From the NCBI GenBank assembly GCA_031411495.1, contig JANOBD010000182.1:24563-88562 (forward strand): a stretch of 64,000 nt of DNA, read 5' to 3'. The notes under the pieces were generated by a model. It was given only the letters and a program-made list of their open reading frames with translations. It ran no database searches and had not been told where the DNA came from. Below, piece by piece: positions 53,595 through 61,669 of this stretch. Within the stretch, counting starts at the first letter, position 1. Every line of letters begins with the position of its first letter. The DNA is from JANOBD01 sp031411495 (GTDB taxonomy: Bacteria > Planctomycetota > Phycisphaerae > Tepidisphaerales > Tepidisphaeraceae). Made by a program: the position numbers and the translations under genes.

Positions 53595-54094
53595 GAACCG
53601 CTCCCAACGAAGAGTTCGGCCTTGCTGAGGAACGTTTCGTCGTTGCGGCTCGCGCGGAGTTCCACCACGATCGGGCCAGCGTGGGTCGGCGTGAACACCG
53701 CCGAATAATTGCCGTCGGCGTCTTCAGAGAAACTCAGGTCGATGGTCTTCGTCTGCAGCAGCTCGGGATAGACGATCGCAGTGACCTTCAGGCCCGGAAG
53801 CGAGGCCTGCTTCGCGTCTGTGAATCGCACACTCACGGTCCGGTTGCCCCGGGCATCCGGCTTGGAAAGCGTAAACGTCCGTTTCCAGTTGAGCGCATCG
53901 CTCTTGCGTGCCGCCTCCTGAGACTGGTCCCACTTCACTGCCTTGCTGTAAAAGTCGGGCAGCGCGACGAAGGAGTGATCGCCAGTGGCGATGATGACCG
54001 CGAGCACCATGCCCGCCACGTGTGCGCTGAGCAACCCGATGACCAGCCATGGGAACCACGAACGCTTGCTCGAGATCACTTTTTTCATGTTCAT
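53591..54094 (-). CDS. ccoH: Cbb3 oxidase assembly protein CcoH/FixH
   Basis: The 167-residue product has one N-terminal transmembrane helix (FPWLVIGLLSAHVAGMVLAVIIA) and a periplasmic beta domain with DFYSKAVKWDQSQEA and an adjacent MRTFTLSK-type strand, a pattern of FixH family proteins that stabilise the cbb3 oxidase during assembly. It overlaps ccoG at its start by four bases and the SafE-like gene at its end. Confidence 0.9.
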   Translation of the reverse strand: MNMKKVISSKRSWFPWLVIGLLSAHVAGMVLAVIIATGDHSFVALPDFYSKAVKWDQSQEAARKSDALNWKRTFTLSKPDARGNRTVSVRFTDAKQASLPGLKVTAIVYPELLQTKTIDLSFSEDADGNYSAVFTPTHAGPIVVELRASRNDETFLSKAELFVGSGS

Positions 54095-55584
54095 CGCCCG
54101 CCATTCACAAAGGTGGATTGATACGGCCCAACGAGTCGCACGAAGCGCGTAATCGTTTCGCTCGCGTCACTGATCACGCGCACTTCGATATCCATGTGAT
54201 CGGACTTGAACATCGTCTCGGGCACGCGAACCTGGAACGGCTCGACCGCAGTCTCAAGCGGATCGAGGGTGACCGAGCGTTGGGTATCGGTCGCGATGAT
54301 GCTCACGTTCGGATCGATCGGCTCGATTCGATACGAACGCCTCTGCTCGGTGCGGTTCACGATCTTGAAGCGCATCGTGTTCTCAACGGAACCGTCTTCG
54401 CGCACTACGAACGGCCGGCCCTGTGCGCGCAGGATTGTGAGATCGAATGCGTTGCGGTGCAGGAGGAGGTAGACGAAGAGTGTTCCGACGACGAACAACA
54501 TTGCCGGATAGACCACGACGCGCGGGCGAAGCCAGCGGATCGATTCGCCTGCACGGGCCGCCTGCGAACTGTAGCCGATCAAGCGGCGTGGCTTGCCGAC
54601 CTTGTCCATCACGCTGTCACACGCATCAATGCACTGCGTACAGTTCACGCACTCGAATTGCAGGCCGTCGCGGATGTCGATTCCGGTCGGGCACACCTGA
54701 ACGCACATCGAGCAGTCGACGCAGTCGCCCCGGGAGGGAGCCGTGATGTCGAGCGACTGGCTGACAGGGAGCGAGATCGATCGGCCCGCGACAGGCTTCG
54801 CGCCGCCCTTCCCCCGTGGCTCTCCACGCTGGACGTCGTAGCTCACGATGTGGCTCCATCGATCGAGCAGCACGCTCTGGAGTCGTCCGTACGGGCAGCC
54901 GATCAGGCACATCTGCTCGCGCCAGAAACAGAAATCCCACATCATCCAGGCGGTGATGATCGCAACCATGATGAACGCGGCCGGATGGGCGAACGGATTG
55001 GATTTCCAGATGAACTCATTCACCGCGTTCGCGCCGACAAAATATGAGAGTGCGGTGTTCGCCAGGTGAATTGAGATGCCGAGGTAGACGACATGAAGCG
55101 CAATCCGTCTCCAGGTCGGCACATTCTTCGGCTTTCCTCCCCGGCCTGCCGTTCCATAGAACAGGCGTTCGATCGGCCGGTAGACGAACTCGAGATAGAC
55201 CGTCTGTGGACACGCCCACCCGCAAAAGATGCGGCCGGCCACCGCGGTAAACAGAAAGATCGACAATCCGACCATCAGCACGAGAAGCGCCAGGAGCACG
55301 GTGTCGGTCGGCAGGAACGTCACGCCGAGGATGTGAAAACGCCGGCGGACGACATCGAGCAGAATCGCGGGATGACCGCTGATGTGGATATAAGGCGTAA
55401 GCGTGAAGAGCGCCAGCAGGAAGTACGCGAAGATCCGACGTGCCTGCCAGAGCCGGCCTGGCGAGATGCGCGGCGTCAGCCAGCGGCGCGAGCCGTCCGC
55501 TTCGAGGGTGCTCAGCACCCTTCCGCTGGGGTGGATCAGCGCATCTTCGAATGTTCTGATCTTTTCCTGCACGGGCGTCTCCAT
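54091..55584 (-). CDS. ccoG: Cbb3 oxidase accessory protein CcoG
   Basis: CcoG (FixG) is a membrane iron-sulfur protein that helps reduce copper for cbb3 oxidase. The 497-residue product has several transmembrane helices (for example RIFAYFLLALFTLTPYIHIS), the ferredoxin-like clusters CVDCSMCVQVCP and CVNCTQCIDACD, and additional CGWACPQ and CLIGCPYGR motifs in the membrane part. A C-terminal Ig-like domain (DSIENTMRFKIVNRTEQRRSY region) follows the last helix. It starts 15 bases after ccoP. Confidence 0.95.
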   Translation of the reverse strand: METPVQEKIRTFEDALIHPSGRVLSTLEADGSRRWLTPRISPGRLWQARRIFAYFLLALFTLTPYIHISGHPAILLDVVRRRFHILGVTFLPTDTVLLALLVLMVGLSIFLFTAVAGRIFCGWACPQTVYLEFVYRPIERLFYGTAGRGGKPKNVPTWRRIALHVVYLGISIHLANTALSYFVGANAVNEFIWKSNPFAHPAAFIMVAIITAWMMWDFCFWREQMCLIGCPYGRLQSVLLDRWSHIVSYDVQRGEPRGKGGAKPVAGRSISLPVSQSLDITAPSRGDCVDCSMCVQVCPTGIDIRDGLQFECVNCTQCIDACDSVMDKVGKPRRLIGYSSQAARAGESIRWLRPRVVVYPAMLFVVGTLFVYLLLHRNAFDLTILRAQGRPFVVREDGSVENTMRFKIVNRTEQRRSYRIEPIDPNVSIIATDTQRSVTLDPLETAVEPFQVRVPETMFKSDHMDIEVRVISDASETITRFVRLVGPYQSTFVNGGR

Positions 55585-55599
55585 CTCACTTACCTCTCA

Positions 55600-56181
55600 T
55601 CACGGCGCCGTCCACGGCTCAGCCTTGACGGCGTTCAACTCGGGCCCCTTTCCGGGCTTGTTCTGCCCGCGCAGCGCCGCCACGTATGACGCCATGATCA
55701 CCATCTCGTTCTGGTTGAGCGTGGTGCGCCAGCTCGGCATCGCGCCGTTGTTTCGGCCGTTCTCGATCACGTCATAGATGTCTTCGACCCTCTTGACGTT
55801 GATGTAGCTGTCATCGGTCAGGTTTGGTCCGGTGCCGCCGCTTCCGTCGCGGTTGTGGCAGGTCATGCACTTGGAGATGAAGATGCCTTCGCCGAAGGCC
55901 CGCCACTTTTCATCCTTGGAGAACTTGAGGATCGTCGCCGCGTCGGGCTTCAATTCGCCGATCTCGGCAAACTGGCGGTACGTTTCTTCGATCTTGGCGT
56001 ACCTCAACTCGTTCTCGGCGCTGAGCCCCCCGTCACTGAGGGTCGCGATGAACCAGTAGGCCGCGCCGAACACGATCGTTCCGATCCATATCCAGCTCCA
56101 CCACGCCGGCGTGGGATTGTCATATTCCTGAATCCCGTCGTAGGCATGGTCGGTCAAGCGTGTGTTGTTGGTGTCACTCAT
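55600..56181 (-). CDS. ccoP: Cbb3 oxidase subunit III CcoP with one heme c motif
   Basis: CcoP passes electrons from cytochrome c to CcoO. The 193-residue product has the CcoP N-terminal region (YDGIQEYDNPTPAWW), a transmembrane helix (WSWIWIGTIVFGAAYWFIA), and one cytochrome c domain with ISKCMTCHNRDGSG, heme ligand CMTCH (105-109), and the axial Met region NGAMPSW. Typical CcoP proteins carry two heme domains; only one is present here. It is upstream of ccoG by 15 bases and downstream of ccoQ by 59. Confidence 0.93.
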   Translation of the reverse strand: MSDTNNTRLTDHAYDGIQEYDNPTPAWWSWIWIGTIVFGAAYWFIATLSDGGLSAENELRYAKIEETYRQFAEIGELKPDAATILKFSKDEKWRAFGEGIFISKCMTCHNRDGSGGTGPNLTDDSYINVKRVEDIYDVIENGRNNGAMPSWRTTLNQNEMVIMASYVAALRGQNKPGKGPELNAVKAEPWTAP

Positions 56182-56240
56182 TGCAGAGCTCCGGTCAGGC
56201 GCGTGTGCGGACTACGTGTGCCCGCTTGCGCGTCAGGCGT

Positions 56241-56435
56241 TCAGCTTCTTCGATTGCGCAGTTCGTCAACCGGCGAATCGGAATCGCTCAGCGGCAGTGC
56301 CGCCCACTGGTCGATCGTCGACCGCGAGCGTGTCCACGCCCAGATCGTCATCACCACGAACACCAGCAGAAAAATCACCAGTGCCCAGCGGCTGAGGTCC
56401 AGGATCGATTCGAGATGGAAAACTTCTTTGAACAT
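56241..56435 (-). CDS. ccoQ: Cbb3 oxidase small subunit CcoQ
   Basis: The 64-residue product has a single transmembrane helix (WALVIFLLVFVVMTIWAW) and a polar tail with DSDSPVDELRNRRS. Size, topology and position between ccoNO and ccoP match CcoQ/FixQ, which stabilises the oxidase complex. It starts 22 bases after ccoNO. Confidence 0.85.
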   Translation of the reverse strand: MFKEVFHLESILDLSRWALVIFLLVFVVMTIWAWTRSRSTIDQWAALPLSDSDSPVDELRNRRS

Positions 56436-56457
56436 GGTTCACCTACAGTTCGTGGAA

Positions 56458-58833
56458 TCATTTCACCGACGCGACCGGCGCGGCTTCGGCTGGCGTCGAA
56501 GCGGCGGCCGCCACCCCGGGCGCCGTCTTGAACAGGTCCGTTCCCAGCCGACGCATGTACGCGATCAGCGCGACGCCTTCGGATTCGGCGAGCGGCGTTC
56601 CGCCGAAACTCGGCTGCGCCATGGAGGCGACCAGCGTATTGGCGATCTCCGTCGCCTGGCGCTTCGCATCATCCGCCGATGACGCCCGCTGCATATCGGT
56701 GTACGGCACGCCGAGCGCCTTCATTGCGCCCACTCGAACGGGAATCGAGTCGAAGTCGATCTTGGAATAGAACAGGTGCTCGTACGGAGGCATGATCGAG
56801 TTCTGCGTCACCTGCGCGGGATTGAGGAAGTGCAGGTACTGCCAGTTCGGATCCGGGCGGACCACGCCTTCGCGTGCGAGGTCCGGACCGATGCGCCGGC
56901 TGCCCCATTGGAAGGGATGGTCGTACACGAACTCGCCGGGCTTGGAGTATTCGCCGTATCGCTTCACCTCGGCGAGCATCGGGCGGATCATCTGGCTGTG
57001 GCAGTTGTAACAACCGTTGGAGATGTAGACGTCCCGTCCGTAGAGTTCCAGTGGCGTGTAGGGCTGGACGCTAGCGATCGTCGGAACGTTCGAGCGGATC
57101 AGGAACGTCGGGATGATTTCGAGCAGGCTCGCGATGATCACCGCGACGGCGACCAGGACCGTGAACTTGATCGGCAAACGCTCCCAGACGCGGTGCCACC
57201 ACATGGTAGAGAACGTGTCGAGCTTGCGGGCCGTGTCGAGTACCGCAATCAGGTTCGACTTGGGCGCTTTTGAAACGATCTCCGGGAGGCTGGCCAGCGA
57301 CGGCGCGCGATGGATCGGCTCCTCGGCGTAGTTCTCGGCACGGTTCTTCACCGTCATGAAGTAGTTGTAAGCGCCGATCAGGCCGCCCACGAGAAACATC
57401 GTTCCGCCGAAGGCGCGCACGTAATAGAACGGGATCAGCCGCTGAACGGTTTCGACGAAATCGGGATATTGAAGCTGGCCGTTCTCGGTCAGGCCGCGCC
57501 ACATCAGACCCTGCGTGATGCCGGCGACGTAAATGGGGATGACATAGAACAGGATGCCGAGTGTGGCGAGCCAGAAATGCGTGCTGGCGAGTTTCACGCT
57601 CCAGAGCTTGGTGTTGTAGAGCCTCGGCAGGAGCCAGTACATCATGCCGAACGCCATGCAGCCGTTCCAGCCCAGCGCGCCGGCGTGAACGTGGGCGATC
57701 GTCCAGTCGGTGAAGTGGCTGAGCGAGTTGACGCTCTTGATCGAAAGGAGTGGTCCCTCGAAGGTGCTCATGCCGTAAAACGTGATCCCGACGACGAAGA
57801 ACTTGAGCACCGGGTCGGTCGACACCTTGGACCATGCACCACGAAGCGTGAGCAGGCCGTTGATCATGCCGCCCCACGATGGCATCCAGAGCATCAGCGA
57901 AAAGACCATGCCGAGCGTGCTCGCCCAGTCCGGCGTGGCGCTGTAGTGGAGGTGATGCGGGCCTGCCCAGATGTAGATAAACACCAGCGACCAGAAGTGA
58001 ATGATCGAAAGCCGATAGCTGAAGACGGGCCGCTCCCCCGCCTTGGGCAGGAAGTAGTACATCAGGCCAAGGAATGGTGTCGTAAGAAAGAATGCGACGG
58101 CGTTGTGGCCATACCACCACTGCATGAACGCGTCCTGCACGCCCGCGTAGATCGAGTAGCTTCTGAACAGGCCGGCCGGCACGACCAGGTTGTTGAAGAC
58201 GTGGAGGATAGTGACCGTTACGATGGTCGCGATGTAGAACCAGATCGCGACGTACATATGCCGCTCGCGACGGTTGATCAGCGTCATAAAGAAGTTCACG
58301 CCGAAGAAACCCAGCCAGACGACAGCGATGAGGATGTCGATCGGCCATTCCAGTTCGGCGTATTCCTTCGACTGCGTGATTCCCAACGGCAGTGTGATCG
58401 CGGCGAGCACGATGATCAGCTGCCAACCCCAGAAGTGCAGGTTCGAAAGACGATCGCTCCACATGCGGGCTTTGAGGAGGCGCTGAGAGGAGTAGTAAAC
58501 CGCCGCAAAAATGCAGTTGCCGGCAAAGGCAAAGATCGCTGCATTGGTATGCAGCGGACGAATCCGTCCGAATTGAATATACGGAATTCCCAGTAGCGTT
58601 GTGAGCCCATCCGCGAGCCCGGTCCTGCCACTTTCGAGGAAGAAATTGCGGATCCCGGGCAGCATCAGCAGCAGCGCGACGTAGAGCCCGGCCGAAAAGG
58701 CCACGAGGCCCCAAATCAACATCGCCATAAGGAATTTGCGTACAATCGCGTCGTCGTAACGAAACTCTTCCATCCGCGGGTTAGATCCCGACGTAACGTC
58801 CTGCCCTGCAGGGACTCCGATAGCACTTTCCAT
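56458..58833 (-). CDS. ccoNO: Fused cbb3 oxidase subunits I and II (CcoNO)
   Basis: This 791-residue fusion joins CcoN, the heme-copper catalytic subunit, with CcoO, a membrane-anchored cytochrome c. The CcoN half (about 1-490) has twelve helices and the heme b and CuB histidines (HTNAAIFAF, YGHNAVAFFL, GPHHLHYSATP, WTIAHVHAGALGWNG). After a linker comes the CcoO half with its heme c motif CYNCHSQMI (about 608-612) and an axial Met region later. The ATG at 58833 has GGAAAGG upstream. This gene is first in the cco operon and reduces oxygen at low concentrations. Confidence 0.96.
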   Translation of the reverse strand: MESAIGVPAGQDVTSGSNPRMEEFRYDDAIVRKFLMAMLIWGLVAFSAGLYVALLLMLPGIRNFFLESGRTGLADGLTTLLGIPYIQFGRIRPLHTNAAIFAFAGNCIFAAVYYSSQRLLKARMWSDRLSNLHFWGWQLIIVLAAITLPLGITQSKEYAELEWPIDILIAVVWLGFFGVNFFMTLINRRERHMYVAIWFYIATIVTVTILHVFNNLVVPAGLFRSYSIYAGVQDAFMQWWYGHNAVAFFLTTPFLGLMYYFLPKAGERPVFSYRLSIIHFWSLVFIYIWAGPHHLHYSATPDWASTLGMVFSLMLWMPSWGGMINGLLTLRGAWSKVSTDPVLKFFVVGITFYGMSTFEGPLLSIKSVNSLSHFTDWTIAHVHAGALGWNGCMAFGMMYWLLPRLYNTKLWSVKLASTHFWLATLGILFYVIPIYVAGITQGLMWRGLTENGQLQYPDFVETVQRLIPFYYVRAFGGTMFLVGGLIGAYNYFMTVKNRAENYAEEPIHRAPSLASLPEIVSKAPKSNLIAVLDTARKLDTFSTMWWHRVWERLPIKFTVLVAVAVIIASLLEIIPTFLIRSNVPTIASVQPYTPLELYGRDVYISNGCYNCHSQMIRPMLAEVKRYGEYSKPGEFVYDHPFQWGSRRIGPDLAREGVVRPDPNWQYLHFLNPAQVTQNSIMPPYEHLFYSKIDFDSIPVRVGAMKALGVPYTDMQRASSADDAKRQATEIANTLVASMAQPSFGGTPLAESEGVALIAYMRRLGTDLFKTAPGVAAAASTPAEAAPVASVK

Positions 58834-58889
58834 ATGCGACCTTTCCGGAACCCGATCAGACGGCTGAAATGCCTGTGGTGAGACGCCCT

Positions 58890-58953
58890 GTCTCTTAATT
58901 AAAAGACCACCCGATCCGATTATCCAAAATATCGACCAATTTGACGCTGTCAA
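58890..58953 (-). promoter_or_regulatory. Candidate promoter and operator of the cco operon
   Basis: On the leftward strand a TTGACA -35 hexamer (58953-58948), a 16-base spacer and TATTTT (58931-58926) form a good sigma-70-type promoter 95 bases before the ccoNO ATG. The -35 lies inside the dyad TTGACGCTGTCAA, similar to a Crp/Fnr half-site pair but with a three-base instead of four-base spacer. Downstream at 58890-58907 is the near-perfect palindrome GTCTTTTAATTAAGAGAC, which could bind a repressor. These are predictions by eye. Confidence 0.45.
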
Positions 58954-59117
58954 CGTGCCGGACGAGATGAAATTCGTGCGACAACCTGCCGCGGCGTCTC
59001 GGACACCGCAGGTCGCGATGATGTCCAGAACCGGAATCCAGACACGACGCCGGTCTTAAAGGACGTGCTGTCCCGGGGAGTCGACACCGCCGTGCAGCCG
59101 GATTAGCGTCGAACTTG

Positions 59118-59780
59118 ATGCCTGAAGTCACCCTCGACTACGCCCTGCCGAGTAGAAACCGGCGAAGAATCACGATCGCGCTGGTGGTGTCGGCGATCGC
59201 CGTCGGCACCGTCGGGAAGTTGTGTTGGGACAAGTTCGCCGGACCCGTCAGGACCCATTTCGATCTGCTGCAGAGCCAGAGGCGACTGGAGCAACGCTCG
59301 GGACAGTCGATCACGCTGAACGCACGTAAAGGCACGCTGCTGGTCACCGATCAGGCTTTTGCCAGGAGCGCGCTCGACTACCACACGGCGATGAGCGACG
59401 GACGCGCGCTGATGGACTATTACCACGGCCCGATCCAATGCGGCGGTCGCGAACGCGTGCTGTGCCTGGAGATCAGTCCAACCTGGCTGCAGCCGACGTC
59501 AACGGTGACCCTGGTCGCGCGCGTCTACACGAAGGCCTCGCTGCTTTCAGGTGCTCGCGCTCCGCAGAACGCGCAGTACCTGACACTCGGGACGTTCAAA
59601 ACCAGCTTCGATTTCGACATGCCCGAACTTTCTGCGACGAATCGATCAATACTCGTCGTCTCCGGCGCACGCGATGGAACGCCGGTTCGGTACGAAATCT
59701 CAATCGATGGGCGAGACAACGTCACGCTCGTCGAAGACGCAGCGGCAGCCGCCACATTGCCAGCCAGCAATAGCAGGTGA
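59118..59780 (+). CDS. Membrane-anchored protein of unknown function
   Basis: The 220-residue product starts with a polar stretch and a transmembrane helix (RITIALVVSAIAVGTVGKLCW). The outside domain is beta-rich (VLCLEISPTWLQPTSTVTL, LTLGTFKTSFDFDMPELS) and could be an Ig-like domain. It diverges from the cco operon across a 284-base interval that contains the operon promoter. I do not recognise the family. It could belong to the cco regulon since its own promoter would face that region, but this is not shown. Start could also be the TTG at 59115. Confidence 0.6.
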   Translation: MPEVTLDYALPSRNRRRITIALVVSAIAVGTVGKLCWDKFAGPVRTHFDLLQSQRRLEQRSGQSITLNARKGTLLVTDQAFARSALDYHTAMSDGRALMDYYHGPIQCGGRERVLCLEISPTWLQPTSTVTLVARVYTKASLLSGARAPQNAQYLTLGTFKTSFDFDMPELSATNRSILVVSGARDGTPVRYEISIDGRDNVTLVEDAAAAATLPASNSR

Positions 59781-59800
59781 TCGATGACGGGTAATGCGGG

Positions 59801-60262
59801 TCAGTCCAGCTGCACGGGCTCGAACACGATTCCCTCATCGGCCTTGCGCAGGAAGTATCCATCGATCTGATCGATCTTCACCCAATGGCGGATCGTGTAC
59901 GCGCTGCGCACCAGGTCGGCCCTTTGGAGCTGCTCGATGCTCGCATCGCGGACCTTCAACCGGTTTTTGTAGAACGCGCAGTCCTGGTGCTGGATGAGCA
60001 CGATGCGCGTCAGTTGGTGAGCGGATACAAGGAAACGCAGTTCGTCGATGACGCCCTCTTCTTCCAGGCGCGCCTCGGTATATCCGGCCAGGCACGCGGG
60101 CCCGCCGGGCAAGGCGAGGCGGTCGTATCGCGGCAGCTTCAAACCGTCCTGCATGAAGTCGTCGAAATGCTCGCCCACGCGCCCGTCCGAACAATACATC
60201 GCGGCGGCGTGAATGCGGTCTTTAAGATACGGAAGTCTCGAGACGTAATGTTTGTCGCACAT
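59801..60262 (-). CDS. Beta-carbonic-anhydrase-like protein
   Basis: The 153-residue protein has the two zinc motifs of beta-class carbonic anhydrases: AAMYCSDGRVGEHF (CxDxR) and IVLIQHQDCAFY (HxxC). The family hydrates CO2 to bicarbonate. It is shorter than classical enzymes (usually around 200 residues), and the intervening parts are unlike well-known members, so activity is uncertain. It converges on the gene at 59118-59780, and its ATG at 60262 lies upstream of a 144-base gap. Confidence 0.65.
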   Translation of the reverse strand: MCDKHYVSRLPYLKDRIHAAAMYCSDGRVGEHFDDFMQDGLKLPRYDRLALPGGPACLAGYTEARLEEEGVIDELRFLVSAHQLTRIVLIQHQDCAFYKNRLKVRDASIEQLQRADLVRSAYTIRHWVKIDQIDGYFLRKADEGIVFEPVQLD

Positions 60263-60406
60263 TTCCGCGGCAAGCTACACGAAGTGGGCTCACTCCCAAA
60301 GCGCATGGGTCACAGAACTCCCCGACCGGCTCCTCAGCGATTGCCCCAACAGTGCCTGCCCGCCGCCTACCGTACGCTAGCGGGAGCAATCAAACGGGAG
60401 GCACTC

Positions 60407-61000
60407 ATGAAAGCGTTGAACAATCCAACATCATCGCGGCAGACACCCGAACAACAGAAACCGGGCAGCGAATCGGCACGCGTCGATCGTCCGCATGATT
60501 TCGGCATTTCGCCGAGCGATACCAATGAAGTGAAATACGCCTCCCGCGCGGCCCTCGACCAGGATCCGGGCCGACGCGAAGTGCGCTCAAGTGACGAGCG
60601 CGGTGGTCGACGAGACATCGGCGTGGGCGTCGACGCTGGCGGCGCGGGCGCGGGAAGCGGCGGCGACCTGGACCTCGACATCGTCGGCGTCGGAACCCAC
60701 GGTTCGGGCATCACCCAATCCGGGCCGACCAAGCGGGAGAACCTGCAGCAGCACATCTTCTCCGGCCGGCTCGATCACGATCGTCCGGCGGGGAAAGATC
60801 AAATATCGGCAGACACGGGCGATTCGAACAGCAATCCCGCCCCGCAGCTCGAAATCCAGGGAGCCACCGGCGCCGATGCGATCCGCACCGACGCGACCGG
60901 CGACCCCTTCCAAGACGCGACCGCCGGCGAAATCAGCAGCGACGAATCCAACGGCGCGGACAACGACGAAGGCGTCGAGTTGAATGATGACAACGCGTAA
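60407..61000 (+). CDS. Gly/Asp-rich disordered protein of unknown function
   Basis: The 197-residue product has a strong ribosome binding site (GGGAGG, seven bases before the ATG), which decides the start. It lacks cysteine and a signal or transmembrane segment. The middle is Gly/Asp/Ala-rich (IGVGVDAGGAGAGSGGDLDL then DIVGVGTHGSGITQSGP). Most of it is predicted disordered and acidic, ending in ELNDDNA. The DLDxDIVGVG core with Gly-Thr-His recurs as an uncharacterised proteobacterial and planctomycete pattern, as far as I recall. Function unknown. Confidence 0.6.
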   Translation: MKALNNPTSSRQTPEQQKPGSESARVDRPHDFGISPSDTNEVKYASRAALDQDPGRREVRSSDERGGRRDIGVGVDAGGAGAGSGGDLDLDIVGVGTHGSGITQSGPTKRENLQQHIFSGRLDHDRPAGKDQISADTGDSNSNPAPQLEIQGATGADAIRTDATGDPFQDATAGEISSDESNGADNDEGVELNDDNA

Positions 61001-61024
61001 GAAAGTTTCCTTTCGTTAGCTTCA

Positions 61025-61669
61025 TCAACGGAGGTTTTGCGCGACTTCCAAGGGCACGTAGTTGCCGCTCGATAAAAGGATCTTGAAAGCCTCTTCGGTG
61101 GAGATCGGCAACTCGATGATGTCCCGGCGATGGATGAACGCCACCCGTCCGGTGACTGGGTTCGGCGCGTTGGGGATGAACACGGCAATACTGTCACTTT
61201 CCGGACCGACGTCCTGCATACTGGAAAAGGCGATCACGTGCTGATCGCCGCGGCCGTCCGGCACGAGGACTACTTGGGCGTAGATCCCTTCTCCGCCGCC
61301 GGGCGTGAAGCTGATCTGCTTCCATGCCTTGTACAAATCGCGCAACAGGGGCAAACGCTGGAGCAGACGGTCGAGCCGAACGAGGATGAACTTTCCCACG
61401 AGGCTCGAGACGAACAACCCCGTCAGATAAATCAGCCCGATTGCCAGCAGAATCCCCAGTCCCGGGATGTTCATCCCCATCTTCGCGAGCGGTGCCCGCG
61501 TCATGTTTTCGATGTAGATGAGAATGGCGATGGTGATCGCGATCGGGATGAACGCAAACGCCCCGGCGAGCATCGTCTTTTTCAAATGGCCTTGAAGTCG
61601 CTGCATGGCCGCATCGTAATCGCCGATCGCGAATCCGCGCAGCGCTTTGCCGCGGGCGCGGGACGTCAC
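61025..61669 (-). CDS. DUF502 family membrane protein
   Basis: The 214-residue product has two transmembrane segments (TMLAGAFAFIPIAITIAILIY and LGILLAIGLIYLTGLFVSSL) and then a conserved soluble domain with RLPLLRDLYKAWKQISF and VPDGRGDQHVIAFSSMQ, matching DUF502, a bacterial inner-membrane family also known in plants and without a defined role. It starts at a GTG that overlaps the upstream stop (61666-61669), so it is coupled to that gene. An internal ATG at 61606 is an alternative start. Confidence 0.9.
   Translation of the reverse strand: MTSRARGKALRGFAIGDYDAAMQRLQGHLKKTMLAGAFAFIPIAITIAILIYIENMTRAPLAKMGMNIPGLGILLAIGLIYLTGLFVSSLVGKFILVRLDRLLQRLPLLRDLYKAWKQISFTPGGGEGIYAQVVLVPDGRGDQHVIAFSSMQDVGPESDSIAVFIPNAPNPVTGRVAFIHRRDIIELPISTEEAFKILLSSGNYVPLEVAQNLR

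Noticed and set aside
57310..58596. Plus-strand frame opposite ccoNO
   Set aside because: Shadow of ccoNO; hydrophilic His/Arg/Glu-rich translation with no domain.
59885..60406. Upstream extension of the Gly/Asp-rich protein
   Set aside because: The strong ribosome binding site at the ATG at 60407 and overlap with the carbonic-anhydrase-like gene make the extension a shadow.
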